Shown here piece after piece: positions 26,565-38,082 of a DNA stretch of 64,000 bases (position 1 is its first letter; each line of letters opens with the position of its first letter). The DNA is from Methylobacterium brachythecii (GTDB lineage Bacteria > Pseudomonadota > Alphaproteobacteria > Rhizobiales > Beijerinckiaceae), in NCBI RefSeq assembly GCF_014196345.1, contig NZ_JACIDN010000007.1, forward strand, positions 62,001-126,000, given 5' to 3'. The notes under the pieces are model-generated. The model had not been told where the DNA came from, ran no database searches, and saw only the letters and a list, made by a program, of their open reading frames with translations. A program made the position numbers and the translations under genes.

Positions 26565-28163
26565 ATGCCGCGCGACACAACTCCCGTCACCCGCGCCCTC
26601 CTCTCGGTCTCAGACAAGACCGGCCTCGTCGATTTCGCGCGGGCGCTGTCCGAACGCGGCATCGCCCTCGTCTCGACCGGCGGCACGCACAAGGCGTTGA
26701 CCGAGGCCGGCCTGCCCGTGACCGAAGTCTCCGAGCTGACGCGCTTTCCCGAGATGATGGATGGGCGCGTCAAGACGCTGCATCCGGCCGTGCATGGCGG
26801 CCTGCTCGCCATCCGCGACAATCCCGAGCACCAGGCCGCGCTCGCCGCCCACGGCCTGCAGGCGATCGACCTCCTCGTGGTGAACCTCTACCCGTTCGAG
26901 GCGACGCTGGAGGCCGGGCGCCCCTTCGGCGACTGCATCGAGAACATCGATGTCGGTGGCCCCGCGATGATCCGCGCCGCCGCCAAGAACCACGCCGACG
27001 TCGCCGTGGTGGTCGACGTGGCCGACTACGCCGCCGTTCTGGGTGAATTGCAGGCGCATGACGGCAGCATCGGCTCAGGGATGCGCCGCCGTCTCGCACA
27101 GAAGGCGTTCTCGCGCACCGCTTCCTATGACGCCGCGATTTCCAACTGGTTCGCCGGCGAGATCGGCAACGACGAGGCGCCAACCTTCCGCGCGTTTGGC
27201 GGCACGCTCGGCCAGAGCCTGCGCTATGGCGAGAACCCACATCAAGCGGCGGCCTTCTACCGCTCTCCCGGCATCGCGCGGCCCGGCATCGCCACGGCGC
27301 GGCAGGTCCAGGGCAAGGAGCTGTCCTACAACAACCTCAACGACACCGACGCGGCTTATGAATGCGTCGCCGAGTTCGATCCGGCACGCTCGGCCGCCGT
27401 GGCGATCATCAAGCATGCCAATCCGTGCGGTGTCGCCGAAGCCTTGAGCCTGCTGGAGGCCTACGAGCAGGCGCTCGCGTGCGATCCGACCTCGGCCTTC
27501 GGCGGCATCGTCGCACTCAACCGTCCCCTCGATGCCGAGGCTGCGCGAAAGATCGTCGAGATCTTCACCGAGGTAATCATCGCGCCCGAAGCCTCGGAAG
27601 AGGCGATGGCGATCGTGGCGGCGAAGAAGAACCTGCGCCTGCTGCTGGCCGGCGCCCTCCCCGATCCGCGCGCAGCCGGTGAGACCGTGCGCACGCTCGC
27701 GGGCGGCCTCCTCGTCCAGGGCCGCGACAAAGCCGTCGTCGACGACATGCCGCTTCGCGTGGTGACGGCTCGCCAGCCCAGCGAGGCCGAGTTCGCGGAC
27801 CTTCGCTTTGCCTACCGGGTGGCAAAGCACGTCAAGTCGAACGCCATCGTCTACGCCCGCGCCGGTGCGACGGTCGGTATCGGCGCCGGGCAGATGTCAC
27901 GCGTCGATTCCTCACGCATCGCCGCCTGGAAGGCGGCTGAGGGCGCCAAGCGCATCGGTGCACCGGACAGCCTCGCCAAGGGCTCCGTCGTGGCGTCCGA
28001 CGCCTTCTTCCCCTTTGCCGACGGCCTGATCGCGGCAGCCGAGGCCGGCGCAACCGCTGTGATCCAGCCCGGCGGTTCGATGCGCGACGACGAGGTGATC
28101 CGTGCCGCCGACGCGGCTGGGCTGGCGATGGTGTTCACGGGCACGCGCCACTTCCGGCACTGA
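26565..28163 (+). CDS. purH: Bifunctional AICAR formyltransferase / IMP cyclohydrolase
   Basis: Carries out the last two steps of IMP synthesis. 532 residues. The N-terminal MGS-like cyclohydrolase domain includes ALLSVSDKTGLVDFAR, VSTGGTHKAL and GRVKTLHPAVHGG. The C-terminal formyltransferase domain has the essential KHANPCGVA and ends with GTRHFRH. A TTG 24 bases upstream is an alternative start. A bidirectional terminator separates it from the convergent MHS transporter. Confidence 0.96.
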   Translation: MPRDTTPVTRALLSVSDKTGLVDFARALSERGIALVSTGGTHKALTEAGLPVTEVSELTRFPEMMDGRVKTLHPAVHGGLLAIRDNPEHQAALAAHGLQAIDLLVVNLYPFEATLEAGRPFGDCIENIDVGGPAMIRAAAKNHADVAVVVDVADYAAVLGELQAHDGSIGSGMRRRLAQKAFSRTASYDAAISNWFAGEIGNDEAPTFRAFGGTLGQSLRYGENPHQAAAFYRSPGIARPGIATARQVQGKELSYNNLNDTDAAYECVAEFDPARSAAVAIIKHANPCGVAEALSLLEAYEQALACDPTSAFGGIVALNRPLDAEAARKIVEIFTEVIIAPEASEEAMAIVAAKKNLRLLLAGALPDPRAAGETVRTLAGGLLVQGRDKAVVDDMPLRVVTARQPSEAEFADLRFAYRVAKHVKSNAIVYARAGATVGIGAGQMSRVDSSRIAAWKAAEGAKRIGAPDSLAKGSVVASDAFFPFADGLIAAAEAGATAVIQPGGSMRDDEVIRAADAAGLAMVFTGTRHFRH

Positions 28164-28230
28164 ACCGACAGACTTTCCGACCGCTAAGACCGGCGGCTGG
28201 ATCGCTGGTTGCGGACAACAATTCAGGCAG

Positions 28231-28262
28231 CAAAAGAAAAGGCGCCCCGAAGGGCGCCTTTC
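28231..28262. terminator. Bidirectional terminator between purH and the MHS transporter
   Basis: GGCGCCC/GGGCGCC with a CGAA loop (28241-28258). AAAAGAAAA lies on the left and TTTCC on the right, so it has a U-rich tail in either direction and serves both convergent genes. Confidence 0.85.
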
Positions 28263-28283
28263 CTGTCTCGCATCCTCGAAGGG

Positions 28284-29969
28284 CTAGTCTTCGGCGAAGA
28301 TGTCCCGGTCCTTCGTCTCCGGCACGAAGATCAGGCCGATAACGAAGGTCATCACCGCGATCACGATCGGGTACCAGAGGCCGTAGTAGATGTCGCCGGT
28401 CGCGGCCACCATCGCGAAGGCGGTCGCGGGCAGCAGGCCGCCGAACCAGCCGTTGCCGATGTGATAGGGCAATGACATCGCCGTGTAGCGGATCCGGGTC
28501 GGGAACAGCTCCACGAGGGCAGCGGCGATCGGGCCGTAGACCATGGTCACGAACAGCACGAGCACGAAGAGCAGCCCGATGACCTTGGCGACCTGGGGCC
28601 GGAAGATGTCGAACGGGTTCGACATCTTCACGATCGCCGGGTCACCCGCCTTCGGATAGCCGGCACCCTGCAGGGCGGCCGACGCAGCCTTGGCGAAGTC
28701 GGCTGCCGGCATGCCGGCGGTGTACGGCACCTCGGTGTCGTTGACCTTGACCTTGGTCGGCTGTCCGGCAGGGCCAGCCTCAGTGGAGTACTTCACCGAA
28801 GACTTGGCGAGGTAGTCGCGGGCGAGGTCACACGGTGTCTCGAACTTGCGCGTGCCGACCGGATTGAACAGGCTGCCGCATTCCTTCGGGTCGGCGATCA
28901 CGCTGACCTTCACGGTCTCGACGGCCTTCTCCAGGTTTGGGTTGGCCATCGAGGTGATCTGCTGGAACACCGTGAAGTAGGAGACCGCCGCGATCAGGCA
29001 GCCGGCCAGGATGATCGGCTTTCGGCCGATCTTGTCCGAGAGCCAGCCGAAGAACACGAAGAACCCGGTGCCGAGGAGCAGCGACCACGCGACCAGTAGG
29101 TTCGAGGTGTAGCCGTCGACCTTCAGGATCGATTGCAGGAAGAACAGCGCGTAGAACTGGCCAGTGTACCAGACCACGCCCTGGCCGGCGGTGAGGCCGA
29201 GCAGTGCGATCAACGCGAACTTGGCGTTCTTCCACTGGCCGAAGGCTTCCGTGAGCGGAGCCTTCGAGGTGGTGCCCTCCTCCTTCATCTTCTGGAAGGC
29301 CGGCGACTCGTTGAGCTTGGTCCGGATCCAGACCGACACGGCGAGCAGTAGGACCGAGACCAGGAACGGAATGCGCCAGCCCCAGGCTTTGAACGCGTCC
29401 TCGCCCGTGAAGGTGCGGGTCGCCAGGATCACGATGAGCGACAGGAACAGGCCCATCGTCGCCGTGGTCTGGATCCAGCTGGTGTAGAAGCCGCGGCGGC
29501 CATTCGGCGCGTGCTCGGCAACGTAGGTGGCGGCGCCACCGTACTCGCCGCCGAGGGCGAGGCCCTGGAGCAGGCGCAGCGTGATCAGGATGATCGGGGC
29601 CGCGATGCCGATGCTGTCGGCGTTGGGCAGGATGCCGACGATGAAGGTCGACAGACCCATGATCAGGATGGTGACGAGGAAGGTGTATTTGCGGCCGACG
29701 ATGTCACCGACCCGGCCGAAGACCAGCGCGCCAAAGGGGCGGACCAGGAAGCCTGCCGCGAAGGCGAGCAGGGCGAAGATGTTGCGCGTCGATTCCGGGT
29801 AGGCGGAGAAGAACTGCGCCCCGATGATCGCGGCGAGCGATCCGTAGAGATAGAAGTCGTACCACTCGAACACCGTGCCGAGTGACGAGGCCAAGATGAC
29901 CTTCTTCTCGGATGCCGTCATCGGTCGCGCGGCATCTCCCGCATGCGACGCTGCTGCTGCCACAGCCAT
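28284..29969 (-). CDS. MHS-family MFS metabolite:H+ symporter
   Basis: 561-residue inner-membrane carrier. The N-terminus SSLGTVFEWYDFYLYGSLA and the loop FGRVGDIVGRKYTF are typical of the metabolite:H+ symporter branch (ProP, KgtP, ShiA relatives). A hydrophilic insert of roughly 110 residues (about 345-455, including DPKECGSLFNPVG) lies between membrane segments in the second half and is probably periplasmic; ordinary MHS proteins of about 430-450 residues lack it. Start supported by GGAGGAACG. The substrate is unknown; the acetate symporter gene next door suggests an organic acid. Confidence 0.85.
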   Translation of the reverse strand: MAVAAAASHAGDAARPMTASEKKVILASSLGTVFEWYDFYLYGSLAAIIGAQFFSAYPESTRNIFALLAFAAGFLVRPFGALVFGRVGDIVGRKYTFLVTILIMGLSTFIVGILPNADSIGIAAPIILITLRLLQGLALGGEYGGAATYVAEHAPNGRRGFYTSWIQTTATMGLFLSLIVILATRTFTGEDAFKAWGWRIPFLVSVLLLAVSVWIRTKLNESPAFQKMKEEGTTSKAPLTEAFGQWKNAKFALIALLGLTAGQGVVWYTGQFYALFFLQSILKVDGYTSNLLVAWSLLLGTGFFVFFGWLSDKIGRKPIILAGCLIAAVSYFTVFQQITSMANPNLEKAVETVKVSVIADPKECGSLFNPVGTRKFETPCDLARDYLAKSSVKYSTEAGPAGQPTKVKVNDTEVPYTAGMPAADFAKAASAALQGAGYPKAGDPAIVKMSNPFDIFRPQVAKVIGLLFVLVLFVTMVYGPIAAALVELFPTRIRYTAMSLPYHIGNGWFGGLLPATAFAMVAATGDIYYGLWYPIVIAVMTFVIGLIFVPETKDRDIFAED

Positions 29970-30151
29970 TACACGTTCCTCCACCCGGCGGTGCGTCTTG
30001 CGCGAACCCGCTCGTTTTTTTGGTTTCCAGCGCCCGGATCGTTGAAACGACCTGCGAACGCACAAGCCATTGTTACGTCAGTGCTGTGCCGTGCCAAGGA
30101 GGAAAGAGCATCAACAAGCGTGCGAAAGCGCTTAGACACATGTTTGAAATA

Positions 30152-30180
30152 GAAAAGGCGCGGCTCACGCCGCGCCTTCT
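30152..30180 (-). terminator. Intrinsic terminator of the actP transcript
   Basis: Read on the minus strand: AGGCGCGGC/GCCGCGCCT stem with a four-base loop, followed by TTTTC, about 30 bases after the actP stop. Confidence 0.82.
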
Positions 30181-30209
30181 TCCTTAATCCCCCCGAAGAG
30201 AAATTCTTT

Positions 30210-31907
30210 TTAGTGAGCGTGGGCGCCGCTCGCGCCGATGCCGGTCTCCGAGCGCACGAACTGTGCGTCGAAGGCCGCGCGTTCCCGCTGAGCCCGCCGC
30301 GTGTTGTCGAGCTTCGACACCACGAAGATGGTCAGGAAGGCCAGAGGCATCGAGAACAGCGTCGGATTGTCGAAGGGGAACAGCGCCGCAGGATGCCCGA
30401 AGGTCGTCACCCAGACTGCCTTCGAGAGCACCACCATGGTCACCGCCGTGACGAGACCCACGAGGCCGCCGAGCAGCGCGCCCCATGTGGTCGTTCCCCG
30501 CCAGAGGATCGACATGGACAGGACCGGGAAGTTGCAGCTCGCCGCCACCGAGAAGGCGAGCCCGACCATGAACGCGACGTTTTGGTTCTCGAAGACGTAG
30601 CCGAGATAGATCGCGACGATGCCGATCACCACCGCGGCGATCTTCGAGAGCCGTACCTCTGCATTTTCGGTCGTGCGCCCGCGGGCGATGACCTGGGCGT
30701 AGAGATCGTGGCTCACGGCCGAGGCGCCGGCCAGCGTCAGACCCGCCACCACGGCGAGGATGGTCGCGAAGGCCACCGCCGAGATGAAGCCCAGGAAGTA
30801 CGGGCCGCCCACGGCGTTGGCGAGGTTCACGGCGACCATGTTGGTGCCGCCGACCATGTCCTTGAGCTTGTCGAAGGTGCCGGCCGCGCCGAGCTTGAAG
30901 TAGCTCGGATCGGACATCAGCAGGGCGATGCCGCCAAAGCCGATGATGAAGGTCAGGATGTAGAAGTAGCCGATCAGGCCGGTGGCATAGAACACCGACT
31001 TGCGAGCCGCCTGGGCGTCCGAGACCGTGAAGAACCGCATCAGGATGTGCGGCAGGCCGGCCGTGCCGAACATCAGGCCGACGCCGAGCGAGATCGCCTC
31101 GATCGGGTTCGAGACCAAGCCGCCGGGCGCCATGATGGCATCGCCCTTCGGATGGGTCGCGACGGCCGCGGCGAAGAGCGACTCGGGATGGAAGCCGTAT
31201 TTGTAGAGTACGGCGACGGCCATGAAGCTCGCGCCGCCGAGCAGCAGGCACGCCTTGATGACCTGAACCCAGGTCGTCGCCTTCATGCCGCCGAAGGCCA
31301 CGTAGATGATCATCAGCGCGCCGACGATGACCACCGCGTAGAGATACGGCAGACCGAACAGCAGCTGGATCAGCTTACCGGCGCCGACCATCTGCGCGAT
31401 CAGGTAGAAGGCCACCACCACGAGGGTGCCGACCGCCGAGATGATGCGGATCGACGTCTGGTCGAGGCGGAACGAGGCCACGTCGGCGAAGGTGTACTTG
31501 CCGAGGTTACGCAGGCGCTCGGCGATCAGGAAGAGCACGATCGGCCAGCCAACGAGGAAGCCGGTGGAGTAGATCAGCCCGTCGAAGCCCGAGGTGTAGA
31601 CGAGGCCCGAGATGCCGAGGAACGAGGCGGCGGACATGTAGTCGCCCGCGATGGCCAGCGAGTTGGTGCCCGCGGAGATGCCGCCGCCGGCCGCGTAGAA
31701 GTCGGAGGCCGATTTCGTGCCCTGGGCCGCCTTGTAGGTGATGCCGAGCGTGAACAGCACGAAGAACAGGAACATGCCGATGGCCGGCCAGTTCGTCGCC
31801 TGTTGCGAGACGGCTCCGAGGTCGGGGCCGGCGGCCCAGGCCGTCGTCACGGCGAGTCCGAGGATACCGGCGGCCCCGAGGCCTCCCAGAATATGAGCGC
31901 GGCTCAT
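30210..31907 (-). CDS. actP: Cation/acetate symporter ActP
   Basis: Sodium:solute symporter family carrier for acetate, 565 residues with about 13 hydrophobic segments. An N-terminal export-like segment precedes the SSS core (LAIAGDYMSAASFLGISG, FGGMKATTWVQVIKA). The start overlaps yjcH by four bases (ATGA), the arrangement of E. coli yjcH-actP. With acs upstream on the same strand, imported acetate would be activated directly to acetyl-CoA. Confidence 0.93.
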   Translation of the reverse strand: MSRAHILGGLGAAGILGLAVTTAWAAGPDLGAVSQQATNWPAIGMFLFFVLFTLGITYKAAQGTKSASDFYAAGGGISAGTNSLAIAGDYMSAASFLGISGLVYTSGFDGLIYSTGFLVGWPIVLFLIAERLRNLGKYTFADVASFRLDQTSIRIISAVGTLVVVAFYLIAQMVGAGKLIQLLFGLPYLYAVVIVGALMIIYVAFGGMKATTWVQVIKACLLLGGASFMAVAVLYKYGFHPESLFAAAVATHPKGDAIMAPGGLVSNPIEAISLGVGLMFGTAGLPHILMRFFTVSDAQAARKSVFYATGLIGYFYILTFIIGFGGIALLMSDPSYFKLGAAGTFDKLKDMVGGTNMVAVNLANAVGGPYFLGFISAVAFATILAVVAGLTLAGASAVSHDLYAQVIARGRTTENAEVRLSKIAAVVIGIVAIYLGYVFENQNVAFMVGLAFSVAASCNFPVLSMSILWRGTTTWGALLGGLVGLVTAVTMVVLSKAVWVTTFGHPAALFPFDNPTLFSMPLAFLTIFVVSKLDNTRRAQRERAAFDAQFVRSETGIGASGAHAH

Positions 31908-32269
31908 CGGGCCAGGCTCCGTGCGAGTTCGGCGGAGAGGCGGTCGAAGCGGGTGTTGGCGCGCGCGACGTAGATGCCGGTCAGGATGAAGGCGAAGACG
32001 ATGACACCGACGCCCATGAACAGGCCGAGCGAGGCCGTGCCGGAGACCTTGGTGGCGAGCAGCTGCTTGTCGAAGGCGATCAGGCCGATGAAGCCGAAAT
32101 AGACGACCAGCATCAGGATCGTCAGGATCCAGCCGAAGCTCGTGCGCTCGCGGACGAGGGTCTGGAATGTCGGATTGGTGATGACGCGGTCGAGTCGGGG
32201 ATCGGGTGTGTCGACGCCTGCGGCATGTGGAGATGCCGCGGCGGTGCCTGCCGCCTGTGTTGCGCTCAT
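31904..32269 (-). CDS. yjcH: DUF485 inner-membrane protein (YjcH-like)
   Basis: 121-residue protein with two hydrophobic helices (about residues 47-70 and 80-104) and the family element FQTLVRERTSFGWILT. It is co-translated with actP through a four-base overlap and has a GGGAGGACATC ribosome site. DUF485 proteins accompany acetate symporters, but their function is not established. Confidence 0.9.
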   Translation of the reverse strand: MSATQAAGTAAASPHAAGVDTPDPRLDRVITNPTFQTLVRERTSFGWILTILMLVVYFGFIGLIAFDKQLLATKVSGTASLGLFMGVGVIVFAFILTGIYVARANTRFDRLSAELARSLAR

Positions 32270-32415
32270 GATGTCCTCCCGCCGACCCGGATGCTCTTCA
32301 TGGCATTCGGCGGCTTCAGCCTCTTCGAACGTGGCGGACGATTTCTCGCGTTCCGCCTTGCCACGTCGAAGAGACTTGGGCGCGAGGACCGGGCGCCCGT
32401 CAAGCCGATTTGTGC

Positions 32416-34365
<1,950 letters not shown>

Positions 34366-34495
34366 GCCGTTTCTTCCCTTCGAGGCGCCCGATCGTATCG
34401 CGAAGGTTCGCGCAGCCGGGACTTCCAGTCACTAACTAGTTGCACCGCCTAAACGGCGGGACAAGCACCAAAAAGTCTAGAATGCCGGGTGTCTT

Positions 34496-37174
34496 TCAGG
34501 CGCTCAGAGCGCGCTGCAGCGGAAACAGCATCTCCACGAGCGTGCCCTCGTTCTTGCGGCTGGAGATGCGGAATCGGCCGCGATTGGCCTCGACCAGCGC
34601 CTTGGTCACCGTCAGGCCGAGACCGATGCCGGCGCGTGCGCCCGCGACGTCGCCGTCGCCCTTCGCCATCAGCGCCCGCTCGATCTCCTCCTGCGTCAGG
34701 CCGATTCCGGTGTCGCGGACCCGGAAGGCGATCTCGCCGCGCTCGTCGGTCGTCGAGACGATCACCTGGCCGCCGGCCTCTGTGAGACGGATGGCGTTGG
34801 CGATGACGTTGAGGGTGACCTGACGCATGGAACGCTCGTCGGCGACGAGAGGCCTGAGATCGGGCGAGAGGCTGGTCCGCACGACGATGCGGTCGCGCGC
34901 CGCCTGCGGCTGCATCAGCGCGATGCATCCCGACACCACGTCGTTGAGAGCGATGTCGGTGAAGGTCAGCCCGCCCAAACCCGCTTCGATGCGCGCGAGA
35001 TCGAGAAGGTCGTCGATCACGCCGACGACATGCTGGCTGGATTGGTAAATCTCTTGAAGATAGTCGTTTCCGCGCCCGCTCGCCAGCGGTCCGAGGCGCT
35101 CGGAGAGCAGGATTTCCGTGCGGTCGGCGATCTGCACGATCGGCGCGCGAACCTGATGAGACACGATCGCGGCGAAGTCTGCCCGGAAACGCGACTCCGG
35201 CTCGACGTGCGGCACGCCGGCCAACGGCGGGAGCGGCTCACTCAGGGTCACGCAGAACTTGGCCCTGCTCTCCGTTGGAAGCTGCGCGACGCGAAGTCGA
35301 AGCGCGCCGCTCTGTGGGCTTGTTCGCGCGATGGCTTCGCAAGTCGCGCCAGTGGCCGCCCCGCGCGCCTCGTCGAGGCAAGCGGCAATGGCAGGCTCGC
35401 TTTCGCCTATGAACAAATCAGCTAGCCTGCCGCCGACGACCTCGCGCGACTCGCTCGACAGCATGGCCTGCGCACTGGCGTTCAGCCTGAGAATGCGGCC
35501 GCCCTCGTCGAGCGAAGCCACGCCCAGCTCGATCTTGTCGAGGAGGTCCTGGGCGTCACGCTCGCGCGCTGCATCCCGCGTCTCCAGCAAGCCGCGCGCG
35601 ATCTGTTCGCGGGCGCTGTCGACCTGAGTCGCCACGCGGGCCAGAAGCAGTTCGGCCGAGCTGCCATCCCAATCGACCCGCGAGCGCTCGACCAGCAGCG
35701 ACAGCGACTGCCCTCCCGCCCGCGTCATGGAGACCGGCGTATCGGGAAGCATGCCGTCTTTCAGCGGAGGCAACTCGCCGAGCAGTGTCCCGACGCCCTC
35801 GGCTGCCTGCAACGCGGCGCGGTCCGGATGTCCGGTGAGATCGAGGAACCTGCCATTCGCGTAGAGGATCGCGGTGCCGCGATGGACGAGAACGCCCACC
35901 GGCAACCGGTCGAGCGCCGCGACGATCGCCTCGTCGATGGACGACACCGCACTCGGCGGCACAGCGACCGGGAAGGCCATGACCGAGCCGCCGCGCTCCG
36001 TACCCAGAGGCGGCTCCGGCGGCACGGTGTCGTCGTCGCCCGCAAAGCGTGCGCCGAGAGCGCGCGCGATCTCGCGAAAAGCAGCGTGCTCGTTCGTCGA
36101 CAAGTCCGAATTCTGCTGCGCTGGCGCGTGCGCGTCGCCCGCGTCTTCGCCCACCATGGCCGGCGCGCCTTCTTCGACGTGCGTATCCAGCGCGCTGACG
36201 GCAAGCACCGCGCCGGGCACGGGAGCCTCCCCGGCCAGCGGCGCTGCCGATCCCGCTCGCGCTTCGTCCGCAGCCGGCAGCACCGGAGCGTCGTCGTCGC
36301 CTTGGACGGCAGATGACGGCGACGGGTCGGCTGCGGCGGCCTCCGCCGAGATCTCATCCTGCAGCGAAGCCGCGCTGGGCAGCGAGGCTCGTGGCTCGCG
36401 CACCACGCCGAACCCCGAGAAACCGGAAAACGGCTGCGAGGCGCGTCCGGATGGCGTTCCGGACAGTTCGAGCTCGATCTCCCGATCCGCCCCGGGCGAT
36501 CGAAGGACGACGGGAAGTGCACGAAAGGTCCGATGCGCCGTCAGCGCTTCGAGCAGGCTCCCTCCCTGGATGGCCCCGGCCTCGCCGAGCGCCGTCCACG
36601 AGTGGCCGAGAAGATGTGCGGCGATCTTGGGAGATGCGCCCGATAGGTTGGCGACGACGTGGTTGTCGTCGCTCCGCCAGACGAAGCGCCGCGAGACCGA
36701 GGATGGAACATCCGGCTCCCGAGGGGGCTCCAGAACGGCCGCCGTCTCGATCGGCGGCCGCTCGGCGGAGTTGCGACGTGCTGGTAGTGCCTCTGTGGAC
36801 GCGAGCAGCCGGAAGGTCTCGCCCGTTGCGCTCATCGCCGACGCGATCAGGCAAGTGACCGGGCGCCCGAGGCCGCGCGTGTCGAGGCGAAGCCGAACGA
36901 GGCGTGGGCCGGTGCCCGGCTCGCCGACGGACCGGATCTGATGCGGAAGCCTGAGTCCGGGGTCGACGCGGTCATCGTCGCGCGAGACCGCTGCGCGTAG
37001 AGCCACGGCGTCCCCATGGGAGCCCACCAAGCTCTCGGCGGCACGATCGAGAACGAGGACGGCGCGGCCGGGTACTGCGAAGAGCGGTGCGAGACGGGCG
37101 TCGGCGGACCAGCGCGCGAAGTCGGCAGCGAGCGTCGCGTCGCCGCCATCGGCCTGCTTTGCGCGGTCGGACAT
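34496..37174 (-). CDS. PAS-domain sensor histidine kinase
   Basis: 892 residues, mostly soluble in appearance. A long, variable N-terminal half (Ala/Pro/acidic linker at about 240-400) leads to a PAS-like region (about 415-480, GVLVHRGTAILYANGRFLDLTGH) and a second PAS (about 550-610). The DHp helix has His673 in VSHQVRAPI, an unusual H-box where HExRxP would be expected. The ATPase domain has N-box NVIANAIRLT, DTGIGLT and GIGLGLTVTKAL. It resembles the cell-cycle PdhS/PleC/DivL group in layout, but no regulator gene is adjacent. It probably phosphorylates a distant partner. Confidence 0.82.
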   Translation of the reverse strand: MSDRAKQADGGDATLAADFARWSADARLAPLFAVPGRAVLVLDRAAESLVGSHGDAVALRAAVSRDDDRVDPGLRLPHQIRSVGEPGTGPRLVRLRLDTRGLGRPVTCLIASAMSATGETFRLLASTEALPARRNSAERPPIETAAVLEPPREPDVPSSVSRRFVWRSDDNHVVANLSGASPKIAAHLLGHSWTALGEAGAIQGGSLLEALTAHRTFRALPVVLRSPGADREIELELSGTPSGRASQPFSGFSGFGVVREPRASLPSAASLQDEISAEAAAADPSPSSAVQGDDDAPVLPAADEARAGSAAPLAGEAPVPGAVLAVSALDTHVEEGAPAMVGEDAGDAHAPAQQNSDLSTNEHAAFREIARALGARFAGDDDTVPPEPPLGTERGGSVMAFPVAVPPSAVSSIDEAIVAALDRLPVGVLVHRGTAILYANGRFLDLTGHPDRAALQAAEGVGTLLGELPPLKDGMLPDTPVSMTRAGGQSLSLLVERSRVDWDGSSAELLLARVATQVDSAREQIARGLLETRDAARERDAQDLLDKIELGVASLDEGGRILRLNASAQAMLSSESREVVGGRLADLFIGESEPAIAACLDEARGAATGATCEAIARTSPQSGALRLRVAQLPTESRAKFCVTLSEPLPPLAGVPHVEPESRFRADFAAIVSHQVRAPIVQIADRTEILLSERLGPLASGRGNDYLQEIYQSSQHVVGVIDDLLDLARIEAGLGGLTFTDIALNDVVSGCIALMQPQAARDRIVVRTSLSPDLRPLVADERSMRQVTLNVIANAIRLTEAGGQVIVSTTDERGEIAFRVRDTGIGLTQEEIERALMAKGDGDVAGARAGIGLGLTVTKALVEANRGRFRISSRKNEGTLVEMLFPLQRALSA

Positions 37175-37340
37175 CGAATGCCTAGCTGTGGGCCACGTGG
37201 TGGGAAATCGGCAGGCAGTCTGAAACTTCTGCCAGTGCCGTCATAGACATGAAGGCGATCTGACACACGTTAATCAACGCTTAACCCTAATACGCGGCCT
37301 GCCGCCGCACCGGGGGCTAGCGTCGCATGAAATATATGTT

Positions 37341-37357
37341 ATTGTGCGCTGCACAAT
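37341..37357. promoter_or_regulatory. Inverted repeat ahead of phasin, likely PhaR-type operator
   Basis: ATTGTGC-GCT-GCACAAT, a perfect seven-base inverted repeat with core TGC-N3-GCA, 35 bases before the phasin start and next to the AT-rich stretch AATATATGTTATT that could hold the -10 box. PhaR repressors of phasin genes bind TGC/GCA-type repeats in Paracoccus and Rhodobacter. The assignment is inference. Confidence 0.5.
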
Positions 37358-37391
37358 GATGAATTCATGGGCATTTGGAAAGGAAACGAAC

Positions 37392-37865
37392 ATGAGCAGC
37401 GGCCAGAATCCCAATTACGAAGTTCCTGCCGAGATGCGCGACTTCGCTGAGAAGAGCGTCGACCAGGCCCGCAAGGCGTTCGATTCGTTCCTTGGCGCAG
37501 CGCGCCGCACGGCCGATACCGTTCAGGGCTCCGCCGAACTCGCCCGCACCAACACCACCACGCTGTCCTCGCGCTCGTTCGAGTTCGCCGAGCAGAACGT
37601 GAACGCCGCGTTCGACCTCGCGCAGAAGCTCGTGCGTGCCAAGGACGTGCAGGAGGCGATGCAGCATCAGGCCGAGTTCGTTCGCTCACAGTTCGCCAAC
37701 ATCCAGGCCCAGGCCAAGGAGTTCGGTGGTCTCGCGCAGAGCGCTCTCCAGCAGGGTGCCGAGAACGCCAAGAGCGCCGTCCAGCAGGGCCAGAACGAGG
37801 CCCGCCAGGCCTTCGACCAGGGCACTGCCGCCGCGAAGGCCACCACCAAGAAGCCCACCGCCTGA
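37392..37865 (+). CDS. Phasin family protein
   Basis: 157-residue amphipathic helical protein coating polyhydroxyalkanoate granules. The core (KSVDQARKAFDSFLGAARRTAD, SFEFAEQNVNAAFDLAQKLV, MQHQAEFVRSQFANI) is typical of the phasin_2 family. The C-terminus is a Gln/Ala/Lys-rich tail. The ATG at 37392 follows AAAGGAAACG. It is monocistronic, with a good terminator downstream and a palindromic operator candidate upstream. Confidence 0.92.
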   Translation: MSSGQNPNYEVPAEMRDFAEKSVDQARKAFDSFLGAARRTADTVQGSAELARTNTTTLSSRSFEFAEQNVNAAFDLAQKLVRAKDVQEAMQHQAEFVRSQFANIQAQAKEFGGLAQSALQQGAENAKSAVQQGQNEARQAFDQGTAAAKATTKKPTA

Positions 37866-37927
37866 TTTTCCAAATCAGTCGGGACACGGTCGCCGCGAGA
37901 ACGCTGGACCGTGATTTCTGAGAGATC

Positions 37928-37960
37928 GGCTCGCCCAACAGGCGGGCCGTTTTCTTTTTT
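37928..37960 (+). terminator. Intrinsic terminator of the phasin gene
   Basis: GGCTCGCC/GGCGGGCC stem (one G-T pair) with loop CAACA, then GTTTTCTTTTTT. Confidence 0.88.
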
Positions 37961-38082
37961 GGCCGGGGCTACCCTAAGCCTTGGAGATCGGGCCGCCTTT
38001 TTTCGGCCGATCGGGGCTCTTAGCGAGGCGCGTCACGTGTCGGCGTTCGGCACGACCCAACGCCATCGAGAGAGCGACCTCC

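Noticed and set aside
30213..31973. Long plus-strand frame opposite actP
   Set aside because: Antisense shadow of a clear SSS-family symporter; no family motifs or ribosome site.
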